Below are positions 1 to 10,043 of a stretch of DNA of 64,000 nt, piece after piece (positions within the stretch are counted from its first letter, which is position 1; each line of letters starts with the position of its first letter). The notes under the pieces were generated by a model. That model saw only the letters and a list, made by a program, of their open reading frames with translations. It did no database searches and had not been told where the DNA came from. This DNA comes from Hermatobates lingyangjiaoensis (lineage: Eukaryota; Arthropoda; Insecta; Hemiptera; Hermatobatidae), in NCBI GenBank assembly GCA_026182355.1, contig JAPFBL010000103.1:2046001-2110000 (forward strand), read 5' to 3'. The position numbers and the translations under genes were made by a program.

Positions 1-1099
1 TCCTGGATAAAGTCGTGAACACCGACGTATTATATACATCAGTTTTAAGACTTAAAAACCAGAATTTCAATTTCAAGTGAGAATTTAAGTTTAAACTAGA
101 CTCGATCAAATATATGTTGTGACTACTTTACTAAAAGTTTGCCTCCCAATCAGGTAATTACTACAATGAGTTATATAACCATTCTAACAATGAAGTAATT
201 TACAAGGGGTTTAAATGAAACAAAACTAAGTTGATTAATCGAGATAACGGCGCTGAGAGCATCGGAGGTCACATGATTCAATTATCAACCATTCCATCAA
301 CCCTAAGCATATTGTTTTATTCCTTCAGTTCTTATTTTATACTTTATCCGGGATTTATTTTCCCTTATAAGTGTTGATTTATTATATCGATAACAAAAAG
401 ATAACAGTAATTCATAGCTAACTCGAATCAATTATTTATTTGACCATTTTCTTGACTAATCTCTTTTGATGTATATAAAACAAAGGAGGAGTGCGCCAAT
501 CTGAATTTTTCTAATTAAATACACGTATAATTCAATGAATATTGTCTCTTATTGTTCTCAGGTATTATGCAAATATGAAGTAAGCATATAAAAAAAAAAA
601 GATATAATCAAGGTAAAGAAAATATTATTAAAAGATATATAAAAAAAATTTGTTAATGGCGTAGTCAAAACATTAATATTTCATATATAATTAGTTAAAG
701 CTATTTACTGGCTTTTTCTGAGATAGTAATTACTGTACTGAAAGCTATATTTCAATTCAAGAGAATAAAAAAAAATTTCAAAAATAAGTAACATGAAAAA
801 TTTAAAGAAATGGATAAGAAGTTTGTTTTAAATATAATAATTATGTTTATGGTAAAAAATGTTCAAATTTTAATCCTAGAAATGCATTTCTGATAACTTT
901 ACGATGAGAATATCCTTTGAACATTATTTTTTTTTATCTATTTGATGGATTAAAAACAGGTATACTAACAGTCGTTTAGTATTGAAGGAGGTTTAGTAAC
1001 TGTGTGGGTCGGTGCCAAGTAGCGTTGGAACCCGCAACGTATTTGCCGGTTGATTGGCATGGAATACTCAAATCACCCGTATTATCTTGTAATTTAAGG
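1..1099. other. AT-rich non-coding DNA
   Basis: No open frame, RNA gene or clear repeat was recognised. The only richer patch lies near 985-1075. Probably intronic or intergenic. Confidence 0.6.
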
Positions 1100-1136
1100 A
1101 ATAATGCCTACACAAGTAGAAGGTGTAGGCATTATT
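1100..1136. repeat. Perfect 14-bp hairpin
   Basis: Two perfect 14-bp arms (1100-1113 and 1123-1136, AATAATGCCTACAC and its complement) surround a 9-base loop. There is no T-run after it, so it does not look like a terminator. It may be a remnant of a small palindromic element. Confidence 0.7.
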
Positions 1137-2359
1137 GAATAGTAATAAATAATAGTATTAAATAGTAGTAGTATCAAAAATTTGGTGTCAGGAAATCCTA
1201 CCCAGATATTATTAACTAGAAAAATAGTTATAGTAATAACTACGAATTTAAAAATTTAAATTTCACTAAAATGGATAAAATAACTAGGTATTTATTACAA
1301 CTTTTCTCGACAAAGCATTCCTTCTTTGTTTCTTGGGGTGCTGGTGCAGAGATCACAAGTTATTTTTAACTTTACTTTCAACATGCCAAAGATAAAGTAT
1401 TTTATTTCTACCAGTTCATTCAATTTGGTTAAAACTTAAAATTTTACTACCATTTGTTTAATTTCGAAGCTTTTAAAAGTTTATTTGCCCCTATTTCGGA
1501 ACAGTTTCTAAGGTTTTTCACATTGAAGGAAAGTTTTTAAAGGAATAAAATCATACAAATATCAATTTTTCACTAAAAATGCAGAACTTCATCGATTTTA
1601 ATCAAAATCGTTTGGACGATTTCTACCAAATTGGAAATAACGCCTTGATTATTTAAAACACACTGTAGACAGTTCTATCTGTTATAATACGTTATATAGA
1701 CATGGGAGCATTATATAAGTTGTTTCTATTCGGCTTCAGTCTTTTAAGAATTTGAAAACTCAAGTAGATCTGTTGCATCAATGCTTTATTCACAAAAACA
1801 AACTCTTTTTACTATTAATGTGCCGTAGTGTTCTTTCCGCATAAGTAGAATAGTTAAATGACAGTTTAGTTGATGCCAGATGTCTCTATTCGTTGATACT
1901 TTGCTTATGATAAAGTATTTTAAATAAGATGAGTTCTTCTTCAGAATCGCTGTGAACGGTATCGCCCCGCAGGACGCACAGAACTGTTGACATGCCACTC
2001 ACATGGGAATCACTGGTACAAATCATACCATAACATCACAAACAACTATTTCTTAAGAAACCTGCAGGAAGATTTTTCTGTATGCTGTTTTTATATCAAC
2101 ACGATATATGTTAAACTGTTATTTTTCTTTCTAATGATATTTAACAAATGAATCCTTAAATCCATAAAATTTTTGATAATTATTATAATATGATAATAAT
2201 TATACATTAATGTTCATTTATTCGATTTTTTTAATATTTTAATGTACAGAACTTCTGTTTATTGTTATCTGTTTCTTTACATTAAATCGATTTGATTTCA
2301 GAAATACCATTACTCAAACCAGTTAGAATTTGATTAATCGAATAAGACTTTTAAATAAC
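1137..2359. other. AT-rich non-coding DNA
   Basis: Only short chance frames are present. No splice-flanked coding segment or repeat was recognised. Confidence 0.55.
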
Positions 2360-2585
2360 GGAGGCTAGGTTAGCACAGTGGTTAAAGTACTCGCCTCAAA
2401 CTGGTAGGTCCTGGGTTCGATCCCCATTTGGCCCTCGATTTATTCACGCAGGAACTGCAGCACAAAAATAAATCTGAGCACGGCATCCCTCCGACAGAAC
2501 GTTAAACCGAGCCTATTCGATGTCACGTACTCCTTAAAGACTCCTACTTTAAATACACTTCATGTAGGCAAAATTTAAGACCCCC
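2360..2585 (+). mobile_element. tRNA-derived SINE, copy 1
   Basis: The head resembles a tRNA gene, with an A-box-like TAGCACAGTGG near 2371 and a B-box GGTTCGATCCC at 2414-2424. These would be internal RNA polymerase III promoter elements. The body starts at GGCCCTCGATTTATTCACGC and matches the copies at 5875-6123, 40110-40433 and 41635-41952. Similarity fades after about 2580, so this copy is truncated or diverged at its 3' end. SINEs are non-coding and move with the machinery of a partner LINE. Confidence 0.85.
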
Positions 2586-2814
2586 TCCCCCCTCAATGTA
2601 CAATGAACAGGTAATGTGACTCTCCTATTACTAAAATAGCGGGCAAATAATAAATGAGCTATAATTTCTGCTCCTAGAACAGCACTGAAAGGTGAAAACT
2701 TTATTAATATGGGCGTTAGAAAACAAATAAACAGATTTATATATAACGAAACAATGAGGCAATCTTTATATTTTCAACATCAAATAAGAAGCTAATTAAA
2801 AAGACTGCGGATTG

Positions 2815-2960
2815 ATGTATTTGTGAAAGGCTGGACACAGAGGATTTTCTGCCAGTAGGAAATGGGAGATTAATTACGGGCCTCTCCCCCACAAATATCC
2901 GGTTGTAAATGGGATTTGATGGCCATAATGACATTTCAATATGGCTTGCTCCCACTCAAC
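2815..2960. other. GC-richer block, possible conserved non-coding element
   Basis: This block stands out from its AT-rich surroundings and contains TAATTA-type homeodomain-like sequence near 2871. A 72-codon minus frame runs through it but resembles nothing I recognise. Regulatory function is a guess from composition. Confidence 0.2.
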
Positions 2961-3287
2961 GATGATCCTTCATTTCTTTTTAACTTATTTGGCCAATAAC
3001 AAGCACGTTATATCTCTCTTTCTCCGTAATTATACAAACATTTAGATCTGTTTTCTTTTGCAGTGATACTTTTTTTATTTGTTTTCCTGTTTAACTGTTT
3101 TATTACGCTTTTTATTTTTCAAAAGTAAACTGAATTGTTGTTTAAATTTTATTTCCACATCATGCAAAGTCATTAACATCTTAATATTTATTTGGATATA
3201 ATCTTTATAAGAATCATGATTAAAATCAAATAAACAACCTATTATTTGAACATTATCAAATTATATTTTGTTTTTATATTTTTCCAG

Positions 3288-3348
3288 GTCTTTTCGGAGA
3301 TGGGAAACGTCCGAAACCGTTGAAACATCTCCTACACTTGTATGCGAG
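3288..3348 (+). CDS. Candidate 61-bp internal exon, unknown gene
   Basis: A pyrimidine-rich tract ending TTTTTCCAG precedes the segment and a near-consensus donor GAG|GTAAGA follows it. One frame is open throughout and reads LFGDGKRPKPLKHLLHLYA, which would give an acceptor phase of 2. A second open frame also exists, so the reading is not unique. It lies on the opposite strand to the exon candidates at 5574 and 15495, so it would belong to another gene. Short segments like this can arise by chance. I do not recognise the peptide. Confidence 0.3.
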
Positions 3349-4282
3349 GTAAGACGGTATCATTTACTAATGTGATTTCTACTTACCTCTGTTGTACTAA
3401 CAATATGAATGAGTTTTTTTTTTATCTTTCGGTCTTACTTGTCATAAAAGGATGTAGAATAAAAACAAATTCTCCTATTTGAAACATCTTCGCTTATCAG
3501 TCATTATCGTCTTGGGGGGAGAGTGTTGTCTTTCATTTTCAGAGTGCTGATGTTTATTTTTCGTGTATTCATAATATATACTTCATGTATTATTCACCTC
3601 AGAAGGCTGAAACTTCTGAACAGTTACACTGTGACTGCTAAAAAATCACCTGCAAAAGTTTGAGGGATCTTTGAGAAATAATATTTATCAACAGGGGAAA
3701 CTTTCCCAGAACGACTAATTATGTTAAAACAAGAACTAACTGTTGATATTTCTTGATATATATTACAGCTAAATCATATACGATAATGCAATTTTAGCTA
3801 CAGCAGTATTTCGTGATTGTATCTCTACTTCAAATCAGTTAAGCACAATGCTTGACTACTACTATAAACTAGTACAAAGGGGCATCTGCTTCTTGTTGGA
3901 TTCAATGAGCAATTTGTTTTTGCTCTTTGAGCAAAAACAGAGAGACCTCTCTTTTTTTTTTAAATTGATTGAAATATGGTAGGTTGAAAACAAATTTCTG
4001 CTTGATGGAAAATAATATACTATAATGAATCTGCTGTTACCACTTCGTTTCTGAAGTCAGTCGTGTATTCAACATTCTTGAGAATTAATTTCCTACAAAA
4101 TATAGACGCATCGCAACCAAGATTGGGTTGAAAATGGGTTGAAAAATGGACCAATAGATCGACGACTCGTCTTCTCTTGGGCATCCAGATAGGTTGAAAA
4201 CAACTAGTTTGGAATGGATGGAAATATTTGTTTGTTTAAAACCGTCACAATTACACTCTTATACTCAAATATTACTATATTT
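3349..4282. other. AT-rich non-coding DNA
   Basis: No gene or recognisable repeat is seen apart from homopolymer runs. Confidence 0.55.
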
Positions 4283-4951
4283 GACTGTAAGTGTGTGTTT
4301 TTAATTTCTCCATGTTTTTTTTATGTACATTGAACTTTAATATAATATAGATATAGGCATAAATAATTGAGAATGGATCTATCGGAATGAGGTCAGTTTC
4401 TCAAATTTCAAATTTATTTTTAAATGTCAACGTTTTGATCATTATTCAAAATCTTCTTCACCAGAGTTCAAACGATAGGAACAATAAGAGGAAATATCAA
4501 TCTCTTTTGTAAGACCGTAAAAAAAAACTTTAAATAAAAATCGAAACGTCTGCAGATATAAAAGTATATATGTACATATATAAATATTAAGAAATGTTTG
4601 ATCGTTTAATATATAAATATCAAGTGAATAGATGTGTTGGGATGAGGTCAGTTTTCCTAGTTACAAATTAAACTTCAAATGCAGACGTTTTGATTTTTAT
4701 TTAAAGTTTTTTTTTTACGGTCTTACAAAAGAGATTGATATTTCCTCTTATTGTTCCTATCGTTTGAACTCTAGTGAAGAAGATTTTGAATAATGATCAA
4801 AACGTTGACATTTAAAAATGAATTTGAAATTTGAGAAACTGACCTCATTCCGATAGATCCATTCTCAATTATTTATGCCTATATCTATATTATATTAATG
4901 TTCAATGTACATAAAGAAACATAGAGAAATTAAAAACACACACTTACAGTC
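4283..4951. repeat. Inverted repeat, 270-bp arms (FB5-type)
   Basis: The left arm (4283-4554) and right arm (4681-4951) are near-perfect reverse complements around a 126-bp spacer. Each arm contains a GAGGTCAGTTT segment followed by AACGTTTTGATC. A second, diverged version of that segment sits in the spacer at about 4640-4700. Related text (GGGTCAGTTTTCTGGTT) recurs at 34563 and 37333, so this is a dispersed family, called FB5 here. The outer ends run into the FB4 element at 4895-5071. Confidence 0.8.
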
Positions 4952-5071
4952 TCTAATTTTCGGTTGAACCGTCTTACCGTCTTCAGGAGAGATAAGTGAG
5001 GGAAACCAAGCGCACTGGTACAAGAGACGGTTGGAGACGGTTCGGATCGTATTTTCATCGAAAAAGTATAT
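4895..5071 (-). repeat. FB4 element copy with CTGANGA/GAAA hairpin
   Basis: On the minus strand it has CTGAAGA (4980-4986) and GAAA (4958-4961), with a C-GG...CC hairpin between them. This copy carries a small internal duplication of the hairpin. The CACTTACAGTCTCTAATTTT edge recurs at 38990, 53640 and 54065, and the AAACATAGAGAAAT edge at 38960 and 53625. Confidence 0.7.
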
Positions 5072-5081
5072 TATATTAAAT

Positions 5082-5283
5082 ATATGATTAAACCACAATA
5101 AGAAATAGGAAAACAAGACTAAGATCTTTCAACCGTAACAAGCGGTCTTCGTCAGAGTCAAAAACCAACTCAGTTGGGTTTTTGACTCTGACGAAGACCG
5201 CTTGTTACGGTTGAAAGATCTTAGTCTTGTTTACCCATTTCTTATTGTGGTTTGATCATTGATTGTTATTTCACGTGTTTATG
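5082..5283. repeat. FB1 foldback element, near-complete palindrome
   Basis: Two arms (about 5082-5166 and 5175-5263) fold on each other. The plus arm holds CTGACGA (5188-5194) and GAAA (5213-5216) around a GACCG/CGGTT hairpin; the minus arm holds the mirror copy. The outer tail GTTATTTCACGTGTTTATG is an FB1 hallmark found in over ten places. There is no open frame. The element would form a long hairpin as single-stranded DNA or RNA. Confidence 0.85.
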
Positions 5284-5573
5284 TGAAATTATTTACATTA
5301 AATATATATAAAGAGTATTTTTAGACTCACAGATATAAGAGTATATGTGAAGGGAAATTTTAATAACCTTTAATATTGTTATTGAAATGTCATTGAACCT
5401 CATCAATCATTAAAAACAACCGATCTCAACTGTATAAATCAAAGTGAAACTATATATTAGTGATATATATGTTGAAACAGATTCAACAGGACATCCAACA
5501 GCATAGGAGGTAAAAAGGTATCTCAATATAGTAATTTAAGCTATATTATAATGGTAAAGCATTGAGGACTGAC

Positions 5574-5659
5574 TTGTCTTCTATCCAGACGTAGGTGTCG
5601 ACTAAGTCATTGAGTAGGGCCAGCAGCGCGCCTTCCTTTGACTCTTCTTCTTGCAAACC
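5574..5659 (-). CDS. Candidate internal exon, unknown gene
   Basis: On the minus strand a good acceptor, CGTTTGTCTACAG, is followed by an 86-nt GC-richer open segment whose 28 residues include EGALLALLNDLVDTYVWIED. It ends at a plausible but non-ideal donor, AA|GTCAGT. The acceptor phase is 0, matching the phase-0 donor of the candidate at 15495-15662 on the same strand. The two may be consecutive exons separated by about 9.8 kb. The peptide looks helical and acidic. I cannot name the protein. Confidence 0.5.
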
Positions 5660-5861
5660 CTGTAGACAAACGAATCATGCAATATGTTCAAGATAATTTA
5701 TATTATCTGTTTCTCAAATGTATAAAGAATCAATATTTATCAATAATTGTTTAGTTTTCTAGCTTCAAGTCAAACAGTCAGAGCGTATGTTTCAGCTTTA
5801 TTTAAATCCTTCTTGGTTAATTTTTTCATTGAAGTAGCCGTCATTAACTACAATTTAAGTA

Positions 5862-6136
5862 GTTCTTTCCAGTTAGGTTGCAGTGGCAGTCCCACAAGGG
5901 AACACACGTAGGCCAAGCATTGGCCCTTTGTGATACCACACAATGAAGATTGATTCTACAGTGGGACTCCTAAATTTTGCCTAACTCAAATGTATTTAGA
6001 GTAGGGATCTTTAACGAGTAACTGACATCATACAGGCTCGGGACCGAAGGTTTAACGTCCTTCTCCGAGGGACGACGTGCTCAGATTTATTCACCTCCCG
6101 CGTGAATAAATCGAGGGCCAGGTGTTCTTTCCAGTT
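5862..6136 (-). mobile_element. 5'-truncated SINE with 13-bp target duplication
   Basis: The SINE body (5875-6123) reads on the minus strand from the GGCCCTCGATTT boundary to the tail ending in CAACCTAA. The tRNA-like head is missing, as expected for incomplete reverse transcription. Perfect 13-bp direct repeats GTTCTTTCCAGTT flank it at 5862-5874 and 6124-6136, so retroposition explains the insertion. It is the same family as the copies at 2360, 40110 and 41635. Confidence 0.9.
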
Positions 6137-6660
6137 TTTTTCTTAGACTAGTTTAATTGTTACGGGTAGTTAGGGCTTTCTTTACTTCGAATAAGAAGGT
6201 ATTTTTGCAAATGGAAAACGTATATATATTTATCTTTTCTACGTTAAAATTAGAGAATAACATTCCAAGGGTTGACTCCCTAGCAATACCATCAGTTACA
6301 TAAGTTCAACAGGGGAGAAGAAAGAAGCCCCTTTTCTACAGTTTAAACAAAGTTTTTAGCGCTATCCTAGAATATCATGTTTACCTGGTCGATTATGGAG
6401 ATAGATCTTGTCAAGAACGAAGAAAGTAATTTTGTCCACCGGGTCGTTAGTAAAAAGGGATTCAACGTATATGGGCTCATATTTATCACATTTATTTGGA
6501 GATGATTTCAGTAAATCAAGAAAATCAATACAAGAATACAGGCTATCTTATAAAGGAATTAAAGGTATGAGGATATTATTAAATCTTTTGCCAAGTTAGA
6601 ATGAGGGCGTGGGCATCTGGCAGACGATGGGTCTCAGGGGCTTAACAGGGTTGTGTTTAT
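6137..6660. other. Non-coding DNA
   Basis: A 63-codon plus frame at 6408-6599 has no recognisable motif or splice context and is probably chance. Nothing else was recognised. Confidence 0.5.
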
Positions 6661-6683
6661 ATATATGTGTGTATGTGTGGGTG

Positions 6684-6718
<35 letters not shown>

Positions 6719-6735
6719 GTGTTTATGTATATAAG
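6659..6735. repeat. (TG)n microsatellite
   Basis: An interrupted GT tract, longest around 6681-6722. The minus-strand frame through it, rich in His and Thr, is an artefact of the repeat. Confidence 0.95.
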
Positions 6736-7759
6736 TATATGTGGGGAAATACTTCCCACATGAGTTGAAATACAATATCATTCAGAAATAGCTGCTTTCT
6801 CTTGTAGGACTTATTGTGTTCATAAATTATAACTGGTAATGCATAAATGGTGAAACGTGGAATATTGGAAGTTACCCTAAAGCAGTAATTGTAAAGCTTT
6901 ATAAGCAGTTGAGCATTCAGCTGAGACGGAAAGTTTCGAGATACTTCCCAATGAAATGGAGCAGCTTTACATGCCTATTTTGAATCACTCATGTATGCCA
7001 TATTCCACCCACTTGATTCAGTTGCACGCCGTCTCCTCCAGTTATTTAAGCCATCAACAAAACTCTTACAAAACCTTAGAAAGTTCTTTTCGATCGATCC
7101 AGAATTTTTTTAATAATCCGACAAGTAAATGAATTCATAAAAATAATATGATTCAATTAAATCTATAGATAATCAAAATAAATAACATTAATTCTGCTAA
7201 TCAAATGAAAAATTTGAGAAAGAAATGGTTCTATGGAGAAAACTTTGGATATCTCCTTTATGAGTCACAATTTGAATTTCACAATTCCACCCTGTTTATC
7301 TAAATCAAATAGAAAAGGAAGTTTCCCAATTACCTGATAGTATTTTAGAAATTATAGAAAAGTTTTGAGAAGTAATAAAACGAAATAATGAATCTCACAA
7401 TAACCAGAAAATTTACAGTTTCGCAAACTCGTACATCGACATTGAATTGACGAATTTTCGTTTGCTTATCAACAGTATTTGGATTTGTGAGAAAAGTTGA
7501 GTGTTGATGAGTTTCGTCGAGTGGAATTTGTAAAGTTCTGAAATGTTTGGGTTTGAGAAAGCAGAATCGGAGTCAGAAGAAGTACCTCTGCCTTTACTCC
7601 TTAACATATTAACTATATAGTAGGAAGTTCAATGTATTAAACGTGTGAATTAACTTGATTAAATTATGATGCATTTTAAAAATATTTTCTAGCTTAGTAT
7701 ATTAGTATATAAATTATAAATATATTTATTATGTGTAACATTATATAAATATTGTATTG
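6736..7759. other. AT-rich non-coding DNA with a moderately complex patch
   Basis: About 6840-7080 is less AT-rich and could be a conserved non-coding block. No gene was recognised. Confidence 0.4.
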
Positions 7760-7800
7760 TAATCATGTTATACGATACGAGGTATCGTATAACATGATTA
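7760..7800. repeat. Perfect 19-bp hairpin
   Basis: The arms 7760-7778 and 7782-7800 are perfect complements (TAATCATGTTATACGATAC and its reverse) around a 3-base loop. It could be a tiny foldback or a cruciform-prone site. Confidence 0.85.
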
Positions 7801-7869
7801 AATCGTGAAATCACTAAACATAGTTTACTCTGATACTACAAGAAAATAGAAATAAAAAAAATACAGAGG

Positions 7870-8300
7870 TGTGAAAAATTGATAGAGTCACTCAGCACTG
7901 GAAGATTCAGAAGTCGTCGGTGTGGATGAATATAAAGTTGGTTCTCTGAAGTCTGATGGTCTGTCGGTAGCGATGCTGGCTTGTTAGGAAGTTGTTGGTT
8001 CGGCAGGTTGTATAGACAGATCTGTGAATTAACTACGTAAACTAATCTGGGGCTCCAAGTTAGTCAGTATGTTGGGTCAATAGACTGCGTTACGATGGAT
8101 TTTGAAGGTAGGCGGCGATCAAGGACGAAAGGTAATCCCTTATGACGCGGGTTGACAGCTGAGGGGTTTGTCGGCTAGGTGAACAGGGCGATGCAGGCTG
8201 AGAAGGTCTTCCAAATTGACTTCGGGGGTTCAATAAAAATATCTAGCAACAGGAGAGCTATAGCACAGATGTGCTATATATATCGTGCGTGATAGCACGA
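7870..8300. other. GC-richer unassigned block, probably an old repeat
   Basis: Clearly different composition from its surroundings, with no sustained frame on either strand. Two small hairpins close it: GCTATAGCACAGATGTGCTAT-like sequence near 8260-8275, and a GCAC/GTGC stem at 8281-8302. The mariner at 8303 is inserted at the edge of the second hairpin. Confidence 0.35.
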
Positions 8301-8302
8301 TA

Positions 8303-9582
8303 CGAGGGGTGTTTCCAAAGTTCTGGGCATTGTGCTGTAAATAAATTACGCAAAACTTATAGCCAATGTCATTGGTACCAGAAAAGTCTTGGCATGTTTA
8401 TGCAACTATCTAGTGGAATATTATTCAGTCTGATTTAGGTATTCGACTGATACAGCCGCGTTTCAAAGCACTGTTTTTGTAACCATAGAAGGCACAGAAT
8501 TTCAAAAAGTAATGATTTTTCTTTTTTGGAATGAAGGTAAGAAAACATCAGAAATTATTCGCAGTATTTGGTGAGTCTGCAGAATCCAAAAGTACTGTTT
8601 ACTGGTGGATCGATCGGTTTAAAAGCGGTACAAGTTTACTAGAAGACTATCCATGCAGTCGGCGCCCAAGCACGTCGGTAAAGGGAAGAAACATTACTTC
8701 TGTTGAGTTGAAAGAGGACAGGCGAATGACTATTCCTAAAACTAGTGTGAGCCTAGGGATAGGTAAACGACAAGTTCATAACACATTGCATGAATGTTTA
8801 GACGTTAGCAAGGTTTTGGCCCACTGGTTACTAAATCTGTTGGGACCAAAAACTGAAACACAATAGGACTGATACTTGTCAACTTGAAGAGCTGTTATCC
8901 CGTTACGGTGATGAATTTTGGTAACGAATATTTAATAGTGACAAAAGCATGGATTCCTTATTTCAATACTGAGACCAAAAGTCAATTCAAAGAATGGGGC
9001 AAGCCTGAAGAAAGTTTTCCACTAAAGACGCGGGCAGTTCCGTGTAAGAAAAGTAATGCTTAGTGTATTCTAGGATTGCAAAGGGATTATATTTATGGGT
9101 TATCTAGAGAAATGTACAGAAATTAACGCATAATATTATTCTAATTTATTAATTGGACCACTGTGACAGGCACTTATCAAAAATCAGCCTGGAAAGTGCA
9201 TAGCATCCGTTATTGCAACAGGATTATGCCAGACCACACACTACAAGAAAAATGAAGTATCTGTGAACGAATTACCACGGAAATTCCTTCCTCACCCACC
9301 TTATTCTCCTAATCCTGCACCCAGTAATTATCGTCTGTTCTCAGATTTGAAGACACCCATACAAGGTGTTAGATTTGAAAGTTTCACTGTCGTAAAACGA
9401 CTCCAGTGTCGAGGAGTCACTGGAAAAGTTCTTTGAGGACGTCTTAAAAAAATTAGTTTATCGTTGAGATAAATGTATTCAGTTAAATGGGGATTAGATT
9501 GAATAACTACATAATATTGGTGAAAATTAACAAAATAATAGAAGTTATTGCTAAAGTCCCAGAACTTTGGAAACATTCTAAG
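8303..9582 (+). mobile_element. Full-length, decayed mariner element
   Basis: The left end reads TACGAGGGGTGTTTCCAAAG and the right end is its imperfect complement. The inner part, GTTTCCAAAGTTCTGGG, is identical in both ends. TA dinucleotides at 8301-8302 and 9583-9584 are the expected mariner target duplication. At 1,280 bp it has the usual length of an intact mariner. The transposase gene inside is dead, so the copy could only move if another element supplied enzyme. Confidence 0.9.
8531..9440 (+). pseudogene. Mariner transposase pseudogene
   Basis: Mariner transposases cut and paste DNA with a catalytic triad of three aspartates (D,D34D). The N-terminal helix-turn-helix part survives as an open frame at 8531-8866, with STVYWWIDRFKSG and an RRPSTSV stretch. 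Beyond a stop, further pieces are readable. VTKAWIPYFNTETKSQFKEW has lost the first Asp of the usual GDE motif. DYARPHTT keeps the second Asp. YSPNPAPSNY has Asn in place of the third Asp. With at least two catalytic residues gone plus frame breaks, it is inactive. Confidence 0.88.
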
Positions 9583-9639
9583 TACAATAGTATTATAACA
9601 TTTATCTACCATGTATAATATACTATGTAACAAAATTTC

Positions 9640-9884
9640 ACAATAATCACTTGAAATAACAACCAATGATCAAACCACAAGAATAAATGGGAAAAAAAGA
9701 CTGAGATTTTTCAACCGTAAAAGGCGCTCTTCCTGAGTGTTAAAAAACCTTCAAAGTCAGTTGGATTTTGACTCTGATGAAGACCGTTTGTTACAGTTGA
9801 AAGATCTTAGTTATTTTTTTCGTATTTCATATTATGGTTTGATCATTGATTGTTATTTCACGTGCTTATGTGAAATCTTTATAT
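9640..9884. repeat. FB1 foldback element, two arms
   Basis: The left arm begins AAATAACAACCAATGATCAAACC. The right arm carries CTGATGA, GACCGTTTGTTACAGTT and GAAAG, and ends in the FB1 tail GTTATTTCACGTGCTTATG followed by (TA)n. In the hairpin, CTGACGA has become CTGATGA, which still fits CTGANGA. It starts about 60 bp after the mariner. Confidence 0.8.
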
Positions 9885-9894
9885 ATATACATAT

Positions 9895-10043
9895 GTAAAA
9901 ATATTTCACATAAACACGTGAAATAACAATCAATGATCAACCACTATAAGAAATGGGAAAACAAGACTAAGATCTTTGAACCGTAACAAGCGATCTTCGT
10001 CAGAGTCAGTCGGGTTTTTGACTCTGACGAAGACCTTTAGATT
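9895..10043. repeat. FB1 foldback element, right arm truncated
   Basis: A complete left arm (CACATAAACACGTGAAATAAC onward) with the mirror hairpin, a short centre, and the first part of a right arm that stops after CTGACGAAGACC. It lies head-to-tail with the previous copy, separated by a short (TA)n tract. Confidence 0.8.

Noticed and set aside
2360..2440. Possible tRNA gene
   Set aside because: A- and B-box-like sequences are present, but the body continues as a repeat shared with three other loci and no cloverleaf closes. It is a SINE head.
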